DNA of 64,000 nt from Blastococcus litoris (GCF_003075095.1 NZ_QCZF01000002.1:434001-498000), one strand, 5' to 3'; shown: positions 52,538 to 61,112, numbered from the stretch's first letter. A program made the numbers and translations. The notes: generated by a model from the sequence alone, not told the origin.

Positions 52538-53313
52538 CCCCCCGCATCGCCGTCCTCGGGCTCGGCGAGGCGGGATCGCTGATCGCGGCGGACCTCGTCG
52601 CGGCCGGGGCCGACGTGCGCGGCTTCGACCCCCTGGGGCACCGCGTGGCAGGGGTGGCGCCGCGCCGCAGCGAGGCCGACGCCGTGGCCGACGCGGACCT
52701 CGTGCTCAGCGTCAACAGCTCGCACGACGCCATGACCGCGCTGGAGAACGCGCTGCCGTCGCTCTCCGCCGGCACCCTCTGGGCCGACCTCAACACCGCC
52801 AGCCCCGGCCTCAAGGGCGCCCTCGCCGACCGCGCGGCCGGTTCCGACGTCACGGTGGTCGACGTCGCGCTGATGTCCCCGGTGCCGGGCAAGGGGCTCC
52901 GGACGCCGATGCTGGTGTCGGGCGGGGCCGCCGACCGGTACGCCGAGCTGCTCGCCGCCCTCGGAGCCGACGTGGAGGTGCAGCCCGGCCCCGTGGGCAC
53001 CGCCATCTCGCGCAAGCTGTTGCGCAGCGTGTTCTACAAGGGCCTGGCGGCGGCCGTGGTCGAGGCGCTGCGCGGTGCCGAGGCCGCCGGGTGCGCGGAC
53101 TGGCTGCGGGGCAACATCGCCGCGGAGCTCGCGAGCTTCGACGAGCGGACCGTCGACCGGCTGGTCGACGGCACCCACACCCACGCCCGCCGGCGCGCCG
53201 ACGAGATGACGGCGGCCACCGAGCAGCTGGAGGAGCTGGGGGTCCCGGCGCGCGTCGCCTCCGCCGCCCGCGACCTCCTCGTCGAACTGAGGGACGGAGC
53301 AGCACAACCGTGA
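52534..53313 (+). CDS. NAD(P)-binding oxidoreductase with DUF1932 C-terminal domain
   Basis: 259 residues from a GTG overlapping the previous stop. The N-terminal 6-phosphogluconate/hydroxyisobutyrate-dehydrogenase-type Rossmann fold reads RIAVLGLGEAGSLIAADLVA, with WADLNTASPGLKGALADRAA and MSPVPGKGLRTPMLVSGGAA. The C-terminal DUF1932 helical domain includes GTAISRKLLRSVFYKGLAAA, the Ser/Lys being catalytic-like. The exact reaction is not known. It lies between the VOC dioxygenase and ligJ, so it may oxidise a semialdehyde or hydroxy-acid from ring cleavage; a replacement for LigC (a different family) is one possibility. Confidence 0.85.
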   Translation: MTPRIAVLGLGEAGSLIAADLVAAGADVRGFDPLGHRVAGVAPRRSEADAVADADLVLSVNSSHDAMTALENALPSLSAGTLWADLNTASPGLKGALADRAAGSDVTVVDVALMSPVPGKGLRTPMLVSGGAADRYAELLAALGADVEVQPGPVGTAISRKLLRSVFYKGLAAAVVEALRGAEAAGCADWLRGNIAAELASFDERTVDRLVDGTHTHARRRADEMTAATEQLEELGVPARVASAARDLLVELRDGAAQP

Positions 53314-54356
53314 TCATCGACTGCCACGGCCACTACACGACCGCCCCGGCCGCGCACACGGCCTGGCGGGAGCAGCAGGTGGCTGCCTGGGAGGCGGGGA
53401 CGACGCCGCCGGCCTACCCCTCGATCAGCGACGACGAGATCCGGGAGACGATCGAGTCCAGCCAGCTCCGGCTGATGGACGAGCGAGGCATCGACGTCAC
53501 GCTGTTCTCGCCGCGCGCCTCGGCCATGGCCCACCACGTCGGCGACGCGGCCGTCAGCCTCGAGTGGTCCCGCCGCTGCAACGACCTGGTGCACCGCGTG
53601 GCGACGCTCTACCCGGGGCGCTTCGTCCCGGTGGCGCAGCTGCCGCAGTCCCCGGGCGCCGACCTGCAGGCCTCCATCGCCGAGCTGCGCCGCTGCGTGG
53701 AGGAGCTGGGCTTCGTCGGCTGCAACCTCAACCCCGACCCCAGTGGCGGGTTCTGGACGTCGCCGCGCCTGACCGACCGCAGCTGGTACCCGGTCTACGA
53801 GGCGATGGTGGAGCTGGACGTGCCGGCGATGGTGCACGTGTCGGCCTCGGCGACGCCGGTGTTCCACGCGACCGGGGCCTACTACATCAACGCCGACACC
53901 ACGGCCTTCATGCAGCTCGTCCAGGGCAACCTCTTCGGCGACCTCCCGGAGCTGCGGCTGGTCATCCCGCACGGCGGGGGAGCGGTGCCCTACCACTGGG
54001 GCCGCTACCGGGGGCTGGCCGACATGCTGGGTCAGCCGGCGGTCGAGTCCAACGTCATGGGGGCGGGCATCGCGGGCGGGGTCTTCTTCGACACCTGCGT
54101 CTACCACCAGCCGGGGATCGACCTCCTGCTGGAGGTGGTGGACACCCGGAACGTCCTCTTCGGCTCGGAGATGGTGGGTGCGGTGCGCGGCAAGGACCCG
54201 CGGACGGGCGAGTACTACGACGACACCCGCCGCTACGTCGAGGCCGCCGTGGAGAAGGGGCTGCTCGACGACGACGGGCGCACGGCGGTGTTCGAGGGCA
54301 ACGTCCGGCGGGTGTACCCCCGCCTCGAGGCGGCCCTGGCGGGCGCCGGGCGGTGA
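53310..54356 (+). CDS. ligJ: 4-oxalomesaconate hydratase (amidohydrolase family)
   Basis: 348 residues from a GTG (MIIDCHGHYTTAPAAHTAWR) overlapping the previous stop. Very similar to Sphingobium LigJ along its length: AYPSISDDEIRETIESSQLR, DVTLFSPRASAMAHHVGDAA, ELGFVGCNLNPDPSGGFWTS, DVPAMVHVSASATPVFHATG, RLVIPHGGGAVPYHWGRYRG, FFDTCVYHQPGIDLLLEVVD and LFGSEMVGAVRGKDPRTGEY. The Zn ligands are the two His of DCHGHY and further His/Asp/Glu in these motifs. It hydrates 4-oxalomesaconate (keto or enol form from LigU) to 4-carboxy-4-hydroxy-2-oxoadipate for LigK. Confidence 0.96.
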   Translation: MIIDCHGHYTTAPAAHTAWREQQVAAWEAGTTPPAYPSISDDEIRETIESSQLRLMDERGIDVTLFSPRASAMAHHVGDAAVSLEWSRRCNDLVHRVATLYPGRFVPVAQLPQSPGADLQASIAELRRCVEELGFVGCNLNPDPSGGFWTSPRLTDRSWYPVYEAMVELDVPAMVHVSASATPVFHATGAYYINADTTAFMQLVQGNLFGDLPELRLVIPHGGGAVPYHWGRYRGLADMLGQPAVESNVMGAGIAGGVFFDTCVYHQPGIDLLLEVVDTRNVLFGSEMVGAVRGKDPRTGEYYDDTRRYVEAAVEKGLLDDDGRTAVFEGNVRRVYPRLEAALAGAGR

Positions 54357-54369
54357 CCCGGAGCCGGGG

Positions 54370-54999
54370 TCAGGTCGTCTCGGGCACCCGCAGGTGGGCG
54401 AGGGCGACGTCGAACTCCGCGGTGTCGAGCACCTCGATGCCCATGGCCGGCGCGAACTCCTCGCGGAACTCCCGCGCGCCCTCGCCGGCCCGCTCGAGGT
54501 GCTCGCCGCTGTCGTAGGAGATCGCGGCGACCGTCAGTCCCTCCGCGCGGCGCACCATGATGCTGACGCTGCAGAACCCCGGGAGGTCGTCGAGCTTCGG
54601 CATCAGCGACAGCCGGACGGCGTCGACGGCGCGGGGGACGGCGTCCGGGGCGGTGCGCAGCCACGTGACGCGGGCCCGCGCTCCGGCGGGCGCCTCGAGC
54701 ACCCGGTGCATGGCGGCGATCTCCCACTCCTCCAGCTCAGGCGTGCCGCCGAGGAGTTCCGCGGTGCGCTCCGCGGCCGACCGGACGCCTTCCCGGCTGG
54801 CGTCCATCGCCGCGGCGTCCTGCCAGGACGTCGTCACGATGCACCGGCCGGTGCCGGCGTCGGCGAGCATCGACAGGCCCACGCAGCCGTCCATCGCACG
54901 GACCTGCGGCATGACCTCGTCGCGGACGAAGGCGGTCGTCGCGGCCACCGATCCCGGTGTCCCCTGGATCGTCGTGGATCGGGCACGCATCTCGGCCAC
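54370..54999 (-). CDS. Antibiotic-biosynthesis-monooxygenase-like (dimeric alpha-beta barrel) protein
   Basis: 209 residues. The GTG giving VAEMRARSTTIQGTPGSVAA is preferred because GGGAGGACGA lies just before it; an ATG three codons later is possible. Two ferredoxin-like repeats can be discerned: GCVGLSMLADAGTGRCIVTT SWQD in the first and GFCSVSIMVRRAEGLTVAAI in the second, as in ABM-domain proteins. No cofactor motif is seen. Convergent with ligJ and divergent from purU. Function not known; possible roles are heme or quinone oxygenation or a small-molecule sensor. Confidence 0.72.
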   Translation of the reverse strand: MAEMRARSTTIQGTPGSVAATTAFVRDEVMPQVRAMDGCVGLSMLADAGTGRCIVTTSWQDAAAMDASREGVRSAAERTAELLGGTPELEEWEIAAMHRVLEAPAGARARVTWLRTAPDAVPRAVDAVRLSLMPKLDDLPGFCSVSIMVRRAEGLTVAAISYDSGEHLERAGEGAREFREEFAPAMGIEVLDTAEFDVALAHLRVPETT

Positions 55000-55221
55000 T
55001 CGTCCTCCCGGTGCTAGGTGCGGCCGGCGGCGGTGCCGGCTGGCCACAGGGTGCACGGGTCGGGCAGGAACCGCCACCAGATCGCCGGGGTGCGCGTCGA
55101 TTGTCGCGGCGGACGTCGTCCTGCTGACGCGGCGACGTGGTCATCTGTGGGATGCGGCACACCCACCGCCGCACGTAGCTTCAGCGACGGCACTGCTCCC
55201 TTTCCCGAACGAGGAGGCACG

Positions 55222-56094
55222 ATGACGCGCCCCGCCGACGCCCAGCACGGCGTTCTGGTCCTGTCCTGCCAGGACGCTCCCGGGATCGTGCACGCGGTCT
55301 CCGGTCTGCTCGTGCAGGAGGGGTGCACGATCATCGAGAGCCACCAGTTCGACAGCCTGACCAGCGGCATGTTCTACATGCGGGTGGAGTTCGCCCACTC
55401 CGACGGCTCGCCCCTGGACTTCGGCCGGCTGTGCGGCGCCTTCGAGGAGGTCGCCCAGCGGTTCGAGATGAACTGGCGCATCGCCGACGCCGCCGAGCGG
55501 CAGCGTGTGCTGATCATGGTCAGCCAGTACGCCCACTGCCTCAACGACCTGCTGTTCCGCAACTCGATCGGCGAGCTGAACCTCGACGTCGTGGCCATCG
55601 TGTCCAACCACCCGGATCTGAAGGGCATCGCCGACTTCTACGGCGTCCCGTTCCACTACATCCCGGTGACCAAGGAGACCAAGCCCGAGGCGGAGGCGGC
55701 GCTGCTGGAGATCGTGCGCGCCGAGCGGGTCCAGCTCGTCGTCCTGGCCCGCTACATGCAGATCCTCACCGACGACCTGTGCCGGGCGCTCGAGGGCCGG
55801 GCGATCAACATCCACCACTCGATGCTGCCGAGCTTCAAGGGCGCCCGTCCCTACCACCAGGCGCACGCCCGGGGGGTCAAGTTCATCGGGGCGACGGCGC
55901 ACTACGTCACCGCCGACCTGGACGAGGGCCCGATCATCGAGCAGGAGATGCTGCGGGTCAGCCACTCGCTCAGCCCGGAGCAGCTCGCCGCCCGTGGCCG
56001 GGAGGCCGAGACCCGGGCGCTGGCGCACGCGGTGCGCTGGCACACCGAGAACCGCGTCGTCATCCACGGGAACCGGACAGTCGTCTTCGAGTGA
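55222..56094 (+). CDS. purU: Formyltetrahydrofolate deformylase
   Basis: 290 residues with AACGAGGAGGCACG before ATG. An N-terminal ACT domain (VLVLSCQDAPGIVHAVSGLL; CTIIESHQFDSLTSGMFYMR) is followed by a formyltransferase-like hydrolase domain: IMVSQYAHCLNDLLFRNSIG, VVAIVSNHPDLKGIADFYGV, LVVLARYMQILTDDLCRALE and AINIHHSMLPSFKGARPYHQ with the catalytic Asn-His, then Asp in TADLDEGPIIEQEM. It hydrolyses 10-formyl-THF to formate and free THF. Here it completes recycling of THF charged by the O-demethylases. Overlaps the MFS gene start by four bases. Confidence 0.95.
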   Translation: MTRPADAQHGVLVLSCQDAPGIVHAVSGLLVQEGCTIIESHQFDSLTSGMFYMRVEFAHSDGSPLDFGRLCGAFEEVAQRFEMNWRIADAAERQRVLIMVSQYAHCLNDLLFRNSIGELNLDVVAIVSNHPDLKGIADFYGVPFHYIPVTKETKPEAEAALLEIVRAERVQLVVLARYMQILTDDLCRALEGRAINIHHSMLPSFKGARPYHQAHARGVKFIGATAHYVTADLDEGPIIEQEMLRVSHSLSPEQLAARGREAETRALAHAVRWHTENRVVIHGNRTVVFE

Positions 56095-57302
56095 GCCGCC
56101 GGGGGGCACCACCCGGCGAGCGCGCCCGGGTGGCCGCGGTCCTGCTGGTCGCCCTCAACCTCCGCGGCGCCATCGCGGCGGTCGGGCCCGTGCTGCCCGA
56201 GCTGCGGAGCGACCTCGCGCTGTCGGCGACGACGGCCGGTCTGCTGACCGCCCTCCCCGTGCTGTGCTTCGCCGCCCTCGCACCGGCGGCGGCCTGGGTG
56301 GGCCGGCGCCTCGGCACGGGGGCGGCGCTCCTGGGCAGCCTGGTCGCCCTCGCCGCGGGCACCGCGCTGCGGGTGCTCGACGGGGCGTCGGTGCTCCTGG
56401 CCGGGACGTTCGTCGTCGGGGCGGCCATGACGGTGGGCAACGTCCTGCTGCCGGTGGTGGTGAAGGGCGGGTTCGGTCCCCGCGCGGGGGCGGTGACCGG
56501 GCTGTACACGGCCGCGCTCGCGGCGGGTGCGGCGCTGACCGCCGCGCTCAGCGCCCCGGTGGCCGAGCTGGGTGGCTGGCGGCTCGGCCTGGCGGTCTGG
56601 GCGCCGCTGCCGCTGCTCGCGGCGGCGGTGTGGATGGCCGTCGGCCGCTCGACGCCGGGCGCCGACGGTCGCCCGGAGCCCGTGCCCGCACCGCCCGGCT
56701 CCGCCGCGCTGCGCGTGTGGCGGGCACCGGTGGCGTGGGCGGTGAGCGTGGTCCTCGCCCTGCAGTCGGCCCTGTACTACGCGCTGACGACGTGGCTGCC
56801 GAGCCTGCTCACCGAGGACCTCGCACTCACCGCCGGCACCGCGGCGCTGGCGGCGTCGGCGTTCCAGGTGCTGGGCATCCCGGGCGCCGTGGCCGTGCCG
56901 GCCCTGCTCGGCCGGTGGAGGAGCCAGGTGGGCCTGGCGATCGCGGTGGCGGCCGGCTGGGCCGTCGTCCCGGCGGGGCTGCTGCTCTGGCCGGCGGCGT
57001 GGCCGGCGTGGGTGGTGATCGGGGGGCTCGCCCAGGGGGCGGGCATCTCGCTGGCGTTCGCCCTGGTGGTCCTGCGCTCCGCCGACGACGAGGTCGTGCG
57101 GCGCGTCTCGGGCATGTCCCAGCTGGTCGGCTACTCGGTGGGTGCGGCGGCCCCGCTGGCCGTCGGCGGCCTGTACGCCGTCACCGGCGGGTGGGGCGCG
57201 CCGCTGCTGCTCCTGGTGGGGGTGGCGGTCGCTCTCGGCGTCGCCGGATCGGTGGCCGGGCGCCCCGCCGTCCTGGGGGGCGCCCGGGCCGGTCAGCCGT
57301 AG
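56091..57302 (+). CDS. MFS transporter, CynX/NimT-like
   Basis: 403 residues from a GTG overlapping the purU stop. Twelve hydrophobic segments start with VAAVLLVALNLRGAIAAVGP (the NLRxxxAxVGP motif of the CynX/NimT branch), with AAAWVGRRLGTGAALLGS as loop 2-3 motif and GYSVGAAAPLAVGGLYAVTG near the C-terminus. Relatives transport cyanate or 2-nitroimidazole and other small anions. Coupling to purU suggests export of formate or another small acid produced by C1 disposal, or uptake of an aromatic acid; both are inference. The 3' end overlaps the convergent couM-type gene by 10 bp. Confidence 0.87.
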   Translation: MSRRGAPPGERARVAAVLLVALNLRGAIAAVGPVLPELRSDLALSATTAGLLTALPVLCFAALAPAAAWVGRRLGTGAALLGSLVALAAGTALRVLDGASVLLAGTFVVGAAMTVGNVLLPVVVKGGFGPRAGAVTGLYTAALAAGAALTAALSAPVAELGGWRLGLAVWAPLPLLAAAVWMAVGRSTPGADGRPEPVPAPPGSAALRVWRAPVAWAVSVVLALQSALYYALTTWLPSLLTEDLALTAGTAALAASAFQVLGIPGAVAVPALLGRWRSQVGLAIAVAAGWAVVPAGLLLWPAAWPAWVVIGGLAQGAGISLAFALVVLRSADDEVVRRVSGMSQLVGYSVGAAAPLAVGGLYAVTGGWGAPLLLLVGVAVALGVAGSVAGRPAVLGGARAGQP

Positions 57303-57751
57303 AAGCGGTACACCGGCTCGGCGATGCAGACCGGCTTCGCGGCGCCCTCGGCCTCGATGACCGCGGTGGCCGTGAGCTGCAGGCCGCCGGGGATCTCCTC
57401 GACGTCCTTGAGCGTGGCGGTGAGCCGCAGCTTGGAGCCGACCGGCACGGGGGAGGGGAAGCGCACCTTGTTCAGCCCGTAGTTGACGCCCATCGTCATG
57501 TCGGTGACGACCAGCACCTCCGACCACATCGGGATGAGCAGCGACAGCGTCAGGTAGCCGTGGCCGATCGGACCGCCGAAGGGGCTCTCCGCCTTGGCGC
57601 GCTCGACGTCGACGTGGATCCACTGGTGGTCACCGGTGGCGTCGGCGAAGAGGTTCACCCGCTCCTGGGTCACCTCGACCCAGTCGCTGGTGCCGAGCTC
57701 GGTCCCCTTCAGGGAGGGCAGCTCGGCGAGGGTGGTGGTGGTGCTGGTCAT
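57293..57751 (-). CDS. couM: MaoC-type enoyl-CoA hydratase, CouM-like
   Basis: 152 residues (MTSTTTTLAELPSLKGTELG), the ATG overlapping the ligase stop. The MaoC hotdog-fold signature FADATGDHQWIHVDVERAKA, with the catalytic Asp and His around residues 38-43, is followed by FGGPIGHGYLTLSLLIPMWS. It would hydrate the double bond of a hydroxycinnamoyl-CoA to the 3-hydroxy-3-aryl-propanoyl-CoA. The set SDR-amidohydrolase-CoA ligase-MaoC with a MarR gene is that of the Rhodococcus cou genes for p-coumarate and related acids, which is the main reason for this name. Confidence 0.87.
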   Translation of the reverse strand: MTSTTTTLAELPSLKGTELGTSDWVEVTQERVNLFADATGDHQWIHVDVERAKAESPFGGPIGHGYLTLSLLIPMWSEVLVVTDMTMGVNYGLNKVRFPSPVPVGSKLRLTATLKDVEEIPGGLQLTATAVIEAEGAAKPVCIAEPVYRFYG

Positions 57752-59295
57752 GCGGAGGGCTCCTCGGTGGTGACGTAGCGGTGGCGGAGGTCGGGCTTGC
57801 GGATCTTGCCGGTGGCGGTCTTGGGCAGGGCGTCGGCGAACTCCACGAGCCGGGGCACCTTGAAGCCGGCGAGCCGTTCGCGGAGCGCGGCGCGGAGGGC
57901 CTCGGGGTCCCGGTCGGCACCGGGCGCGGGGACGACGACGGCGAGCCCGACCTCGCCCCACTTCTCGTCCGGGACGCCGATGACGGCGGCCTCGACGACG
58001 CCGGGCAGCTCGAGGAGCGCGGACTCCACCTCGGCCGGGTACACGTTCTCCCCGCCGGAGATGATCATGTCCTTGTAGCGGTCGCGGATGTAGAGGTAGC
58101 CGTCCTCGTCGGTGGAGCCGGCGTCCCCGGAGTGGTACCAGCCGTCGACGATGGCGGCGGCCGTCCCCTCCGGGTCGTCCCAGTACCCGGCCATGATGTT
58201 CGGCCCGGAGAGCACCACCTCGCCGATCTCGCCCGGCGCGCACTCGGTGCCGTCGGGGCGGACCACCCGCACGTCGACGAAGAACTGCGACTTCCCGGCC
58301 GAGCCGACCTTCGCGACCGCGTCGGCGCTGTCCAGCGCGGTGCCCGCCGGTGCGGACTCGGTCATCCCGTAGGCCTGCTGCACGGTGATGCCGCGGTCGA
58401 GCCAGGTGCGCAGCAGGGGGAGGGGCAGCGGGGCCCCGGCGGCGCCGATCGTCCGCAGCGCCGACAGGTCGACGGTGTCGAAGTCCGGCTGCCGGCTGAT
58501 CGCGTCGAGCATGGTCGGGACGGCGAAGAACGACGTCACCCGCTGCTCGACGATGACCCGCAGCGTCGCCGGCGGGTCGAAGCCGCGGACCAGGACGACG
58601 CACCCGCCGCGCAACAGCGTGGGGTTGAGCGTGCCGTTGAGCCCGCCGATGTGGAACAGCGGCGCAAGGCCCAGCGTGCGCTCGTCCGGGGTGAAGTCGA
58701 ACCCCAGGACCTGGTTGATGCACGACCAGGTCATGTTCCCGTGGGTCAGCGTGGCGCCCTTGGGGCGGCCCGTCGTCCCGGACGTGTACATGATCAGGCA
58801 GTGGTCGTCGAGGGTGACCGGCTCGTCGCGCAGCACCGGCTCGCCGTCGGCCAGCAGCTGCTGCCAGTCGAGGGAGTCCGCGCCTCCCTCCAGCGGGGTC
58901 TCGGCGGCCACCCAGTGCCGGACGGCCGGCACCTGCGCCCGCAGCGCGTCGGCCGTCGCCCCGTGCTCGCGCCCGTGGACGACGACGCTCGCGCCGGAGT
59001 GCTCGAGGACGTAGCGCGCCTCGGGCACGGTGAACCGGGCGTTGACCGGGACCCACACGGCGCCGAGCTGGCCGCAGGCGTAGAGCACCTCGAGCGCGGT
59101 GGGGTGGTTGGCGCCGAACCAGGCGACCCGGTCGCCCCGCTGCACGCCGAGCGCGGCCAGCGCGGACGCGGCCCGGCGGACGCGGTGGGCGAACTCGCCG
59201 TGCGTCGTCGTCGTCCCCTCGAACCAGATGGCCGGCTTGTGCGGCGAGATCCGCAGCCGGCGCTCGGGCCAGGAGCCCAGGCCCGCGTTCCTCAC
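57748..59295 (-). CDS. couL: Hydroxycinnamate-CoA ligase, CouL-like
   Basis: 515 residues from a GTG (VRNAGLGSWPERRLRISPHK) overlapping the amidohydrolase stop. ANL-superfamily motifs are the P-loop LIMYTSGTTGRPKGATLTHG, A5-like VQQAYGMTESAPAG, GWYHSGDAGSTDEDGYLYIR, DRYKDMIISGGENVYPAEVE and the C-terminal Lys in LPKTATGKIRKPDLRH that drives adenylation. It would activate p-coumarate, ferulate or caffeate to the CoA thioester with ATP. The context of a MaoC hydratase, SDR and amidohydrolase points to hydroxycinnamates rather than fatty acids. Confidence 0.9.
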   Translation of the reverse strand: MRNAGLGSWPERRLRISPHKPAIWFEGTTTTHGEFAHRVRRAASALAALGVQRGDRVAWFGANHPTALEVLYACGQLGAVWVPVNARFTVPEARYVLEHSGASVVVHGREHGATADALRAQVPAVRHWVAAETPLEGGADSLDWQQLLADGEPVLRDEPVTLDDHCLIMYTSGTTGRPKGATLTHGNMTWSCINQVLGFDFTPDERTLGLAPLFHIGGLNGTLNPTLLRGGCVVLVRGFDPPATLRVIVEQRVTSFFAVPTMLDAISRQPDFDTVDLSALRTIGAAGAPLPLPLLRTWLDRGITVQQAYGMTESAPAGTALDSADAVAKVGSAGKSQFFVDVRVVRPDGTECAPGEIGEVVLSGPNIMAGYWDDPEGTAAAIVDGWYHSGDAGSTDEDGYLYIRDRYKDMIISGGENVYPAEVESALLELPGVVEAAVIGVPDEKWGEVGLAVVVPAPGADRDPEALRAALRERLAGFKVPRLVEFADALPKTATGKIRKPDLRHRYVTTEEPSA

Positions 59296-60167
59296 CGCAG
59301 CCCCAGGGCTGTGATGGCGTTCTCCTTCATGATCAGCGGTTTGACCTCGGGCTTGATGTCCAGCTGCTCGAAGTCGGCGATCCAGCGCTCGGGGCGCAGC
59401 AGCGGGTAGTCCGAGCCGAACAGGACCTTCCGCTTCAGCAGCCCGTTGGCGGCCTTGACCAGCTGCGGCGGGAAGTACTTCGGCGACCAGCCGGACAGGT
59501 CGATGTAGACGTTCGCCTTGTGCGTGGCCACCGAGATGGCGGCGTCCTGCCAGGGCACCGACGGGTGGGCCATGATGATCGTGAGCCCGGGGAAGTCGGC
59601 GGCGACGTCGTCGATCAGCATCGGGTCGGAGTAGCGCAGCTTGATGCCCCGGCCGCCCGGGAGCCCGGCCCCGATGCCGGTCTGGCCGGTGTGGAACAGC
59701 GCCGGGACGCCGAGGCTCTGCAGCTCCTCGTAGAGCGGGTAGACCTTGGGGTCGTTGGGCTCGAAGGCCTGGATCGACGGGTGGAACTTGAACCCGCGGA
59801 CGCCGTGGGACTCGACCAGCTTGCGGGCCAGCCGGATGCCCGACTTCCCGCGGGCGGGGTCCACCGAGCCGAACGGGATGAGCACGTCGGGGTGCTCGCC
59901 GGCGAGGTCGGCGATCTCCTCGTTGGACAGCGCCGGCTGGCCGGTGGCCATCTCGGTGTCCACGCTGAAGACCACGGCGGCCATGTTCTTGGCCCGGTAG
60001 TCCGCGGCGATGTCGGGCACCGTCGGGTCGTACGGGTCGCCCTTGAAGTACTTGCTGGCGGCCGCGGACAGCTCGTCGTCCAGCGCCATGTGCCCGTGGG
60101 TGTCGGCGTGCACGTGGGTGTGCACGTCGATCGCGACCAGGTTGTCGAGGTCCAGCCGGAGCGTCAC
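59292..60167 (-). CDS. couO: Amidohydrolase family beta-ketoacyl-CoA hydrolase, CouO-like
   Basis: 291 residues from a GTG (VTLRLDLDNLVAIDVHTHVH) overlapping the SDR stop. Amidohydrolase-2 fold with the metal site VHTHVHADTHGHM, an IPFGSVDPARGKSG strand, GVRGFKFHPSIQAFEPNDPK, LGVPALFHTGQTGIGAGLPG, TIIMAHPSVPWQDAAISVAT and KVLFGSDYPLLRPERWIADF (catalytic Asp). In the cou pathway an enzyme of this family cleaves 4-hydroxybenzoyl-acetyl-CoA hydrolytically, releasing the aromatic acid and acetyl-CoA without a thiolase. I preferred this to LigJ/ACMSD-type assignments because of the operon. Confidence 0.85.
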   Translation of the reverse strand: MTLRLDLDNLVAIDVHTHVHADTHGHMALDDELSAAASKYFKGDPYDPTVPDIAADYRAKNMAAVVFSVDTEMATGQPALSNEEIADLAGEHPDVLIPFGSVDPARGKSGIRLARKLVESHGVRGFKFHPSIQAFEPNDPKVYPLYEELQSLGVPALFHTGQTGIGAGLPGGRGIKLRYSDPMLIDDVAADFPGLTIIMAHPSVPWQDAAISVATHKANVYIDLSGWSPKYFPPQLVKAANGLLKRKVLFGSDYPLLRPERWIADFEQLDIKPEVKPLIMKENAITALGLR

Positions 60168-61072
60168 TTCGGGGGCTCCGGGAACTGCTGGCCCACGGTC
60201 TGCTGCGACGCGGCGAACTGCGCCGGCCACACGTCGGCGATCGCGTCGGCCGACCAGCCGGTGCCGTCGGCGAACTCGACCACCACCTCGCTCGGGTGCG
60301 ACCAGAGGGCGAGGCGGTCACCCCCGATGCCGATGGCCTGGCCGGTGATGCCCGCGGCGGCGTCCGAGGCGAGGAAGGCGACCAGGCCGGCGGCGTCCTC
60401 GGGGGATCCGAAGGCCAGCTCCCGCCGGGCGTAGGGCGGCAGCGGCTCGCCGGCCTGCAGCGCGTCGACGTAGGGCTTGAGGAAGGGCACCGTCTCGGTC
60501 ATGCCGGTCGCGGCGACCGGGACGACGGCGTTCACGGTGATCTCCGCGCGGGCCAGCTCCATCGCCCAGGTGCGGACCATCCCGACGATGCCCGCCTTGG
60601 CGGCCGCGTAGTTGGTCTGCCCGAAGTTGCCGACCTGGCCGGTGGGGGAGCCGATGCAGATGATCCGGCCGCCCTCGCCCTGCTCCCGGAGCCGGATGGC
60701 CGCGGCGCGCGTGCACGTGAAGGTGCCGCGCAGGTGCGTGGTGATGACCGCGTCGAACTGGTCGTCGGTCATCTTCCAGAGCGTGGAGTCGCGGAGGATG
60801 CCGGCGTTGTTGACCAGGACGTCCAGCCGCCCGAACTCCTCGACCGCGCGGTCGACCAGGGCCTGGGCCGCCTCGCTGGTGCCCACCGCGGCGACCTCGG
60901 CGACGGCGCTGCCCCCCGCGTCGGTGATCGTGCGGACGGCGGCCTCGGCCACCTCCGGGTCGACGTCGTTGACGACGACGGCGGCGCCCGACCGCGCGAG
61001 TTCGGTGGCGTAGGCGAGGCCGAGGCCCCGTCCGGATCCGGTGACGACGGCGACCTTGCCGGTCAGGTCCAC
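60164..61072 (-). CDS. couN: Short-chain dehydrogenase, CouN-like 3-hydroxyacyl-CoA dehydrogenase
   Basis: 302 residues from a GTG with GATGAGGAGCAGCC upstream. SDR motifs are KVAVVTGSGRGLGLAYATEL (TGxxxGxG), VLVNNAGILRDSTLWKMTDD, and the YxxxK of QTNYAAAKAGIVGMV, with the catalytic Ser in ICIGSPTGQVG. The protein has an extended C-terminus (about 50 residues, ending FPEPPK), as in MFE/PhaB-like members that handle acyl-CoA. It would oxidise 3-hydroxy-3-arylpropanoyl-CoA to the beta-keto ester for CouO. It is the first gene of the operon, divergent from the MarR gene. Confidence 0.9.
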   Translation of the reverse strand: MDLTGKVAVVTGSGRGLGLAYATELARSGAAVVVNDVDPEVAEAAVRTITDAGGSAVAEVAAVGTSEAAQALVDRAVEEFGRLDVLVNNAGILRDSTLWKMTDDQFDAVITTHLRGTFTCTRAAAIRLREQGEGGRIICIGSPTGQVGNFGQTNYAAAKAGIVGMVRTWAMELARAEITVNAVVPVAATGMTETVPFLKPYVDALQAGEPLPPYARRELAFGSPEDAAGLVAFLASDAAAGITGQAIGIGGDRLALWSHPSEVVVEFADGTGWSADAIADVWPAQFAASQQTVGQQFPEPPK

Positions 61073-61112
61073 GGCTGCTCCTCATCCTGGGGGTGGTCCA
61101 GGCAACGTAGGT

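Noticed and set aside
59292-60167. Amidohydrolase as a decarboxylase or second LigJ
   Set aside because: Its operon partners (CoA ligase, MaoC, SDR, MarR) point to the cou retro-Claisen hydrolase; the LigJ-specific motifs are in the gene at 53310-54356 instead.
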